Below, piece by piece: positions 61,485 through 64,000 of a stretch of DNA of 64,000 nt. A program made the position numbers and the translations under genes. How positions within the stretch are numbered: position 1 is the stretch's first letter; each line of letters starts with the position of its first letter. This DNA is from JBMOUD01 sp049319665 (GTDB taxonomy: Bacteria > Pseudomonadota > Gammaproteobacteria > Enterobacterales > Enterobacteriaceae), in assembly GCF_049319665.1 (NCBI RefSeq), contig NZ_JBMOUD010000004.1, positions 186,001 through 250,000 of the forward strand, given 5' to 3'. The notes beneath the pieces were generated by a model that was given only the letters and a program-made list of their open reading frames with translations, was not told where the DNA came from and made no database searches.

Positions 61485-61985
61485 TCATTTGGCTTTTTGA
61501 GCCTCTTCTGCTTTTACTTCTTCAATCCACCCTTCCAGTGACCAAAGACATTCTGCTGCTTGTGGCCCGGCATCAAGTAAAGACAGACGAGTGTGATTAT
61601 AAATACGCAGCATTTCATCTTTAGGTTTATCCAGTGGTGAAACACAAGACAAAGCCGTACCTTGCTGATATTTATCATGATGTTTATCAAGTATTGCCAG
61701 TACCTTCAACGTCTCTTTAGCATTAGGTGCCAGCGCATAATAGAGCGCATCGGTAAGTTGATTAGCTTGCTGTAGATTAATGGCGGGGGCTAAATCAGGC
61801 GCAAGTGCGATCCATTCACCTTTACCGCTAGAAATATTATCCAGCACGGCTTTCCACTCATTAGGCGACACTTTTGCAGAAAATTCGACAGTCCCGTATT
61901 TATGTACCTGCTCACGAATATCTTGAGGTGTCATTGCAGCACTAGCTAGAGCTGGAAATAGTAATAGCACAGCGAGTAATTTCAC
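61485..61985 (-). CDS. Exported protein, putative immunity to the adjacent effector
   Basis: 166 residues with a signal peptide (MKLLAVLLLFPALASAAM). The mature protein is helical, with two Cys (LSCVSPLD, AAECLWSLEGW) that may pair in the periplasm. Start overlaps the effector stop by 4 bp. Position behind a cell-wall effector and periplasmic location make it the expected immunity protein. I do not recognise the family, so this is inference from context. Confidence 0.65.
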   Translation of the reverse strand: MKLLAVLLLFPALASAAMTPQDIREQVHKYGTVEFSAKVSPNEWKAVLDNISSGKGEWIALAPDLAPAINLQQANQLTDALYYALAPNAKETLKVLAILDKHHDKYQQGTALSCVSPLDKPKDEMLRIYNHTRLSLLDAGPQAAECLWSLEGWIEEVKAEEAQKAK

Positions 61986-62338
61986 CTTATCACCTCAAGA
62001 TGCTCTGAAGAGTCTTTAATCAGACGGCGTATCGATGGAGCCAAAATAATGCACCCTGCGGAAGCAAAACCCGCAGGCTTATTGATACGCTCTCCATGAA
62101 TACGGAATAAATTCCGGCCGAAAGAATCCCCTGAGATTTGGTGAAGTTCGATAGTCATTGGTCCTTTTGAAAGCGTCGTTGCCCCAATACGATACGTACC
62201 TCTCGGAAGTGGTCCCATTCCTTTAACCTGCTGACGATCTGGATTGTTTTTGTTGGTCAATACGCCGGAATATCCCTGCCCAACTAATTCACCATCATGA
62301 AACATCTCACCGGTACTTTGTTTATAAGTCCAAACCAT
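61982..62338 (-). CDS. Tlde1-like (DUF2778) L,D-transpeptidase T6SS effector
   Basis: 118 residues, no signal peptide, as expected for a protein delivered by the type VI machine. MVWTYKQSTGEMFHDGELVGQGYSG opens the domain (in parts MVWTYKQSTGEMFHD, GELVGQGYSG), and FRIHGERINKPAGFASAGCI supplies the His and the catalytic Cys of the YkuD-like H...SxGC site. Tlde1 effectors cut or exchange D-amino acids in peptidoglycan stem peptides. SD GGGAGATG precedes the start. Eleven bp behind hcp. Confidence 0.8.
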   Translation of the reverse strand: MVWTYKQSTGEMFHDGELVGQGYSGVLTNKNNPDRQQVKGMGPLPRGTYRIGATTLSKGPMTIELHQISGDSFGRNLFRIHGERINKPAGFASAGCIILAPSIRRLIKDSSEHLEVIR

Positions 62339-62349
62339 TATTCATCTCC

Positions 62350-62841
62350 CTATGCAGTAACGCGTTCATTCCAGCTATCTGAATGAACAATATTGCCGTC
62401 CAAATACTTCCAGGTGATTTTTTCGTAGCACAATTCAACATACTCGAGATGATTGCGCCTCTCACCATACGCAGATTTGGTGTCATACATCAGCGGAATT
62501 ATTCCGACGATTTTGACGTTCTCCAGAAGGGTGTTGAAATATTCCGTTTCTTGGCCCGCATCGTTGATTCGGTAGTATTTTATTTCAGCAGATTTAAGCG
62601 TTTGGCCAGTACATAAGGCCTTATAAAGGTAGGGGCTAGAGGAGTCGATCTCTTTATCAAAAGTGAACGGAGCATGTATCCGATTTCCGGTGATCTTTCC
62701 TGTGTTGTTATCGGTGGGCGTTGAGACACAGTGATTGAGCGCAATAATCTCAATGCTGCCTTGACGCTTGCAAACATCCGCTGAACCCTTGATATCAGCG
62801 CCGCCATCATCCTTTAACCACAGATATGCTGGTATTGCCAT
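62350..62841 (-). CDS. hcp: Hcp, type VI secretion tube protein
   Basis: 163 residues. Hallmarks: MAIPAYLWLKDDGGADIKGS, NNTGKITGNRIHAPFTFDKE, SSPYLYKALCTGQTLKSAEI and YEKITWKYLDGNIVHSDSW. Hexameric ring of the T6SS inner tube that can carry small effectors in its lumen. An excellent Shine-Dalgarno (AAGGAGGTG) precedes it. No other T6SS structural gene lies in the window, so this is an orphan hcp-effector-immunity module. Confidence 0.93.
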   Translation of the reverse strand: MAIPAYLWLKDDGGADIKGSADVCKRQGSIEIIALNHCVSTPTDNNTGKITGNRIHAPFTFDKEIDSSSPYLYKALCTGQTLKSAEIKYYRINDAGQETEYFNTLLENVKIVGIIPLMYDTKSAYGERRNHLEYVELCYEKITWKYLDGNIVHSDSWNERVTA

Positions 62842-63112
62842 AATTACACCTCCTTATGAATGAGGTGAATAGAGTAACCAAAAACAACACTAAAACCAGG
62901 GTTATTGATCTTTTTATGTACTAATTAGTCAGGCTTGTGATGCCGTGCAGAGATGCACAAAAGAATTTAGCGATAGGAAATTTGAAATAACGTTAATTGC
63001 TGTTACCGCTGAGAATTGTGTTTGGGATTGGAACAAGCGCTGATGCACTCCATCTTAGTCTTCACGTTAACGCGAAATGTAGATGGAATACATCAACCCA
63101 TTGTTTTTAAAG
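62842..63112. other. Intergenic region hcp-rnpB
   Basis: AT-rich, no gene. Must contain the hcp promoter. Confidence 0.4.
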
Positions 63113-63492
<380 letters not shown>

Positions 63493-63499
63493 GGCGCGG

Positions 63500-63528
63500 A
63501 TTATAGGGGTTCCCGCTCAGGATGTATA
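63500..63528 (-). promoter_or_regulatory. rnpB promoter
   Basis: On the minus strand TATACA (63528-63523), 17-bp spacer, TATAAT (63505-63500), placing the start about 8 bases later, at the mature 5' end of rnpB (63492). Confidence 0.8.
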
Positions 63529-63574
63529 GCGCCGATCGCCTTTCACACTCTGCAACTGACCAAAAACAGTGCAA

Positions 63575-64000
63575 TTATTCGACGTCGTCGACTTCTTCAC
63601 CTTGTTGTTCAAGCGCGTATTTATAAAGCGCGTTCTTTTTCACACCGTGGATCTCTGCGGCAAGTGCTGCGGCTTTCTTCAGCGGTAACTCTTTTTGCAA
63701 AAGCGACAGCGTGCGCAGTGCTTCCGCAGGCAGTGCTTCGCTATCCGGTGAATGACCTTCCACAATCAATACCATTTCACCACGTTTACGTGTTTCGTCT
63801 TCTTTGACCCAATCAAGCAAAGCGCCTACGCCGTCACCACGGATATTTTCCCAGGTTTTTGTCAGCTCACGTGCCAGCACAACATAACGATCTGGCCCCC
63901 ACACCGTCACCATATCCTGTAAGCTTTCTAACAGCCGGTGAGTGGATTCATAGAAAATCATGGTACGCGGCTCTTCAATTAATGCCTGCAACACATCTTT
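63575..64000 (-). CDS. rsmI: 16S rRNA 2'-O-methyltransferase RsmI, C-terminal part
   Basis: About 141 C-terminal residues; the 5' part lies beyond the right edge. MIFYESTHRLLESLQDM, VLARELTKTWENIRGDGVG and RKRGEMVLIVEGH are typical of the SAM-binding TP-methylase domain, followed by the C-terminal helical extension (KELPLKKAAALAAEIHGVKKNALYKYAL, in parts). Methylates C1402 of 16S rRNA. Upstream of rnpB in the same direction. Confidence 0.95.
   Translation of the reverse strand, partial: KDVLQALIEEPRTMIFYESTHRLLESLQDMVTVWGPDRYVVLARELTKTWENIRGDGVGALLDWVKEDETRKRGEMVLIVEGHSPDSEALPAEALRTLSLLQKELPLKKAAALAAEIHGVKKNALYKYALEQQGEEVDDVE

Overview
The window is chromosomal DNA of a gamma-proteobacterium of the order Enterobacterales. 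Blocks syntenic with E. coli (lptFG-pepA-holC-valS, argI/pyrBI/ridA, yqjA-mzrA-yqjCDEKFG-yhaJK, ygcS-ygcU-ygcW/yqcE-ygcE) carry moderately diverged proteins, and base composition is near 50% GC. Gene order (rnpB next to rsmI; a WbaP-type capsule locus) and a family of TATACCC-ended palindromic repeats suggest Hafnia/Obesumbacterium or a neighbouring genus (Yersinia, Serratia), but I cannot fix the genus from sequence alone.

Region 1 (1-15.9 kb, minus strand) is a Wzx/Wzy-type exopolysaccharide or group 1 capsule operon. It is read wbaP, wza, wzb, wzc, two GT4 glycosyltransferases, wzy, a WcaM-like beta-helix protein, wzx, manC, manB (running off the left edge). An ops element (GGCGGTAGCCT) lies in the leader, so RfaH-dependent antitermination is expected. 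Two copies of a MITE-like repeat flank the glycosyltransferase pair. A LuxR-type regulator (RcsA/BglJ-like layout) and a 1.3 kb AT-rich region without a clear gene follow.

Region 2 (18-22.4 kb) is accessory: a small membrane protein, a DUF1963-type protein, an unknown protein, a compact three-way-junction RNA candidate in front of a DUF3077 gene, an orphan HExxH metallopeptidase/lipoprotein pair resembling a type VI effector and immunity, and gene debris including a second decayed DUF3077 fragment.

Region 3 (22.4-30.1 kb) is the ygc locus for an unknown carbon source. Two divergent operons (ygcW-ygcU-ygcS and yqcE-ygcE) each have a CRP-type site, and each has an intrinsic terminator in its leader that opens with the same 24-nt sequence. 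A GlpP-family antiterminator gene (ygcP) lies next to them. This looks like an RNA-level switch shared by two divergent operons.

Region 4 (30.3-38.4 kb) holds a LysR regulator divergent from an azoR-doxX-luciferase-like oxidoreductase-aldo/keto reductase operon, a DUF1176 protein, tRNA-Leu(CAA), ampH and, between ampH and lptG, a remarkable 675-bp imperfect inverted repeat. Its two arms keep hairpins at equivalent positions with different, self-complementary stems, and its centre is 13 perfect AAAGGC hexamers.

Region 5 (38.4-61.4 kb) is conserved core: lptGF, pepA-holC-valS, yjgM, a beta-glucoside PTS operon with an RpiR regulator, rraB, argI, pyrL-pyrBI with attenuator, ridA, yqjA-mzrA, yqjCDEKFG, yhaJ, yhaK. 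Region 6 (61.4-64 kb) is an orphan type VI module (hcp, a Tlde1-like L,D-transpeptidase effector, a putative immunity protein), then rnpB and the 3' part of rsmI.
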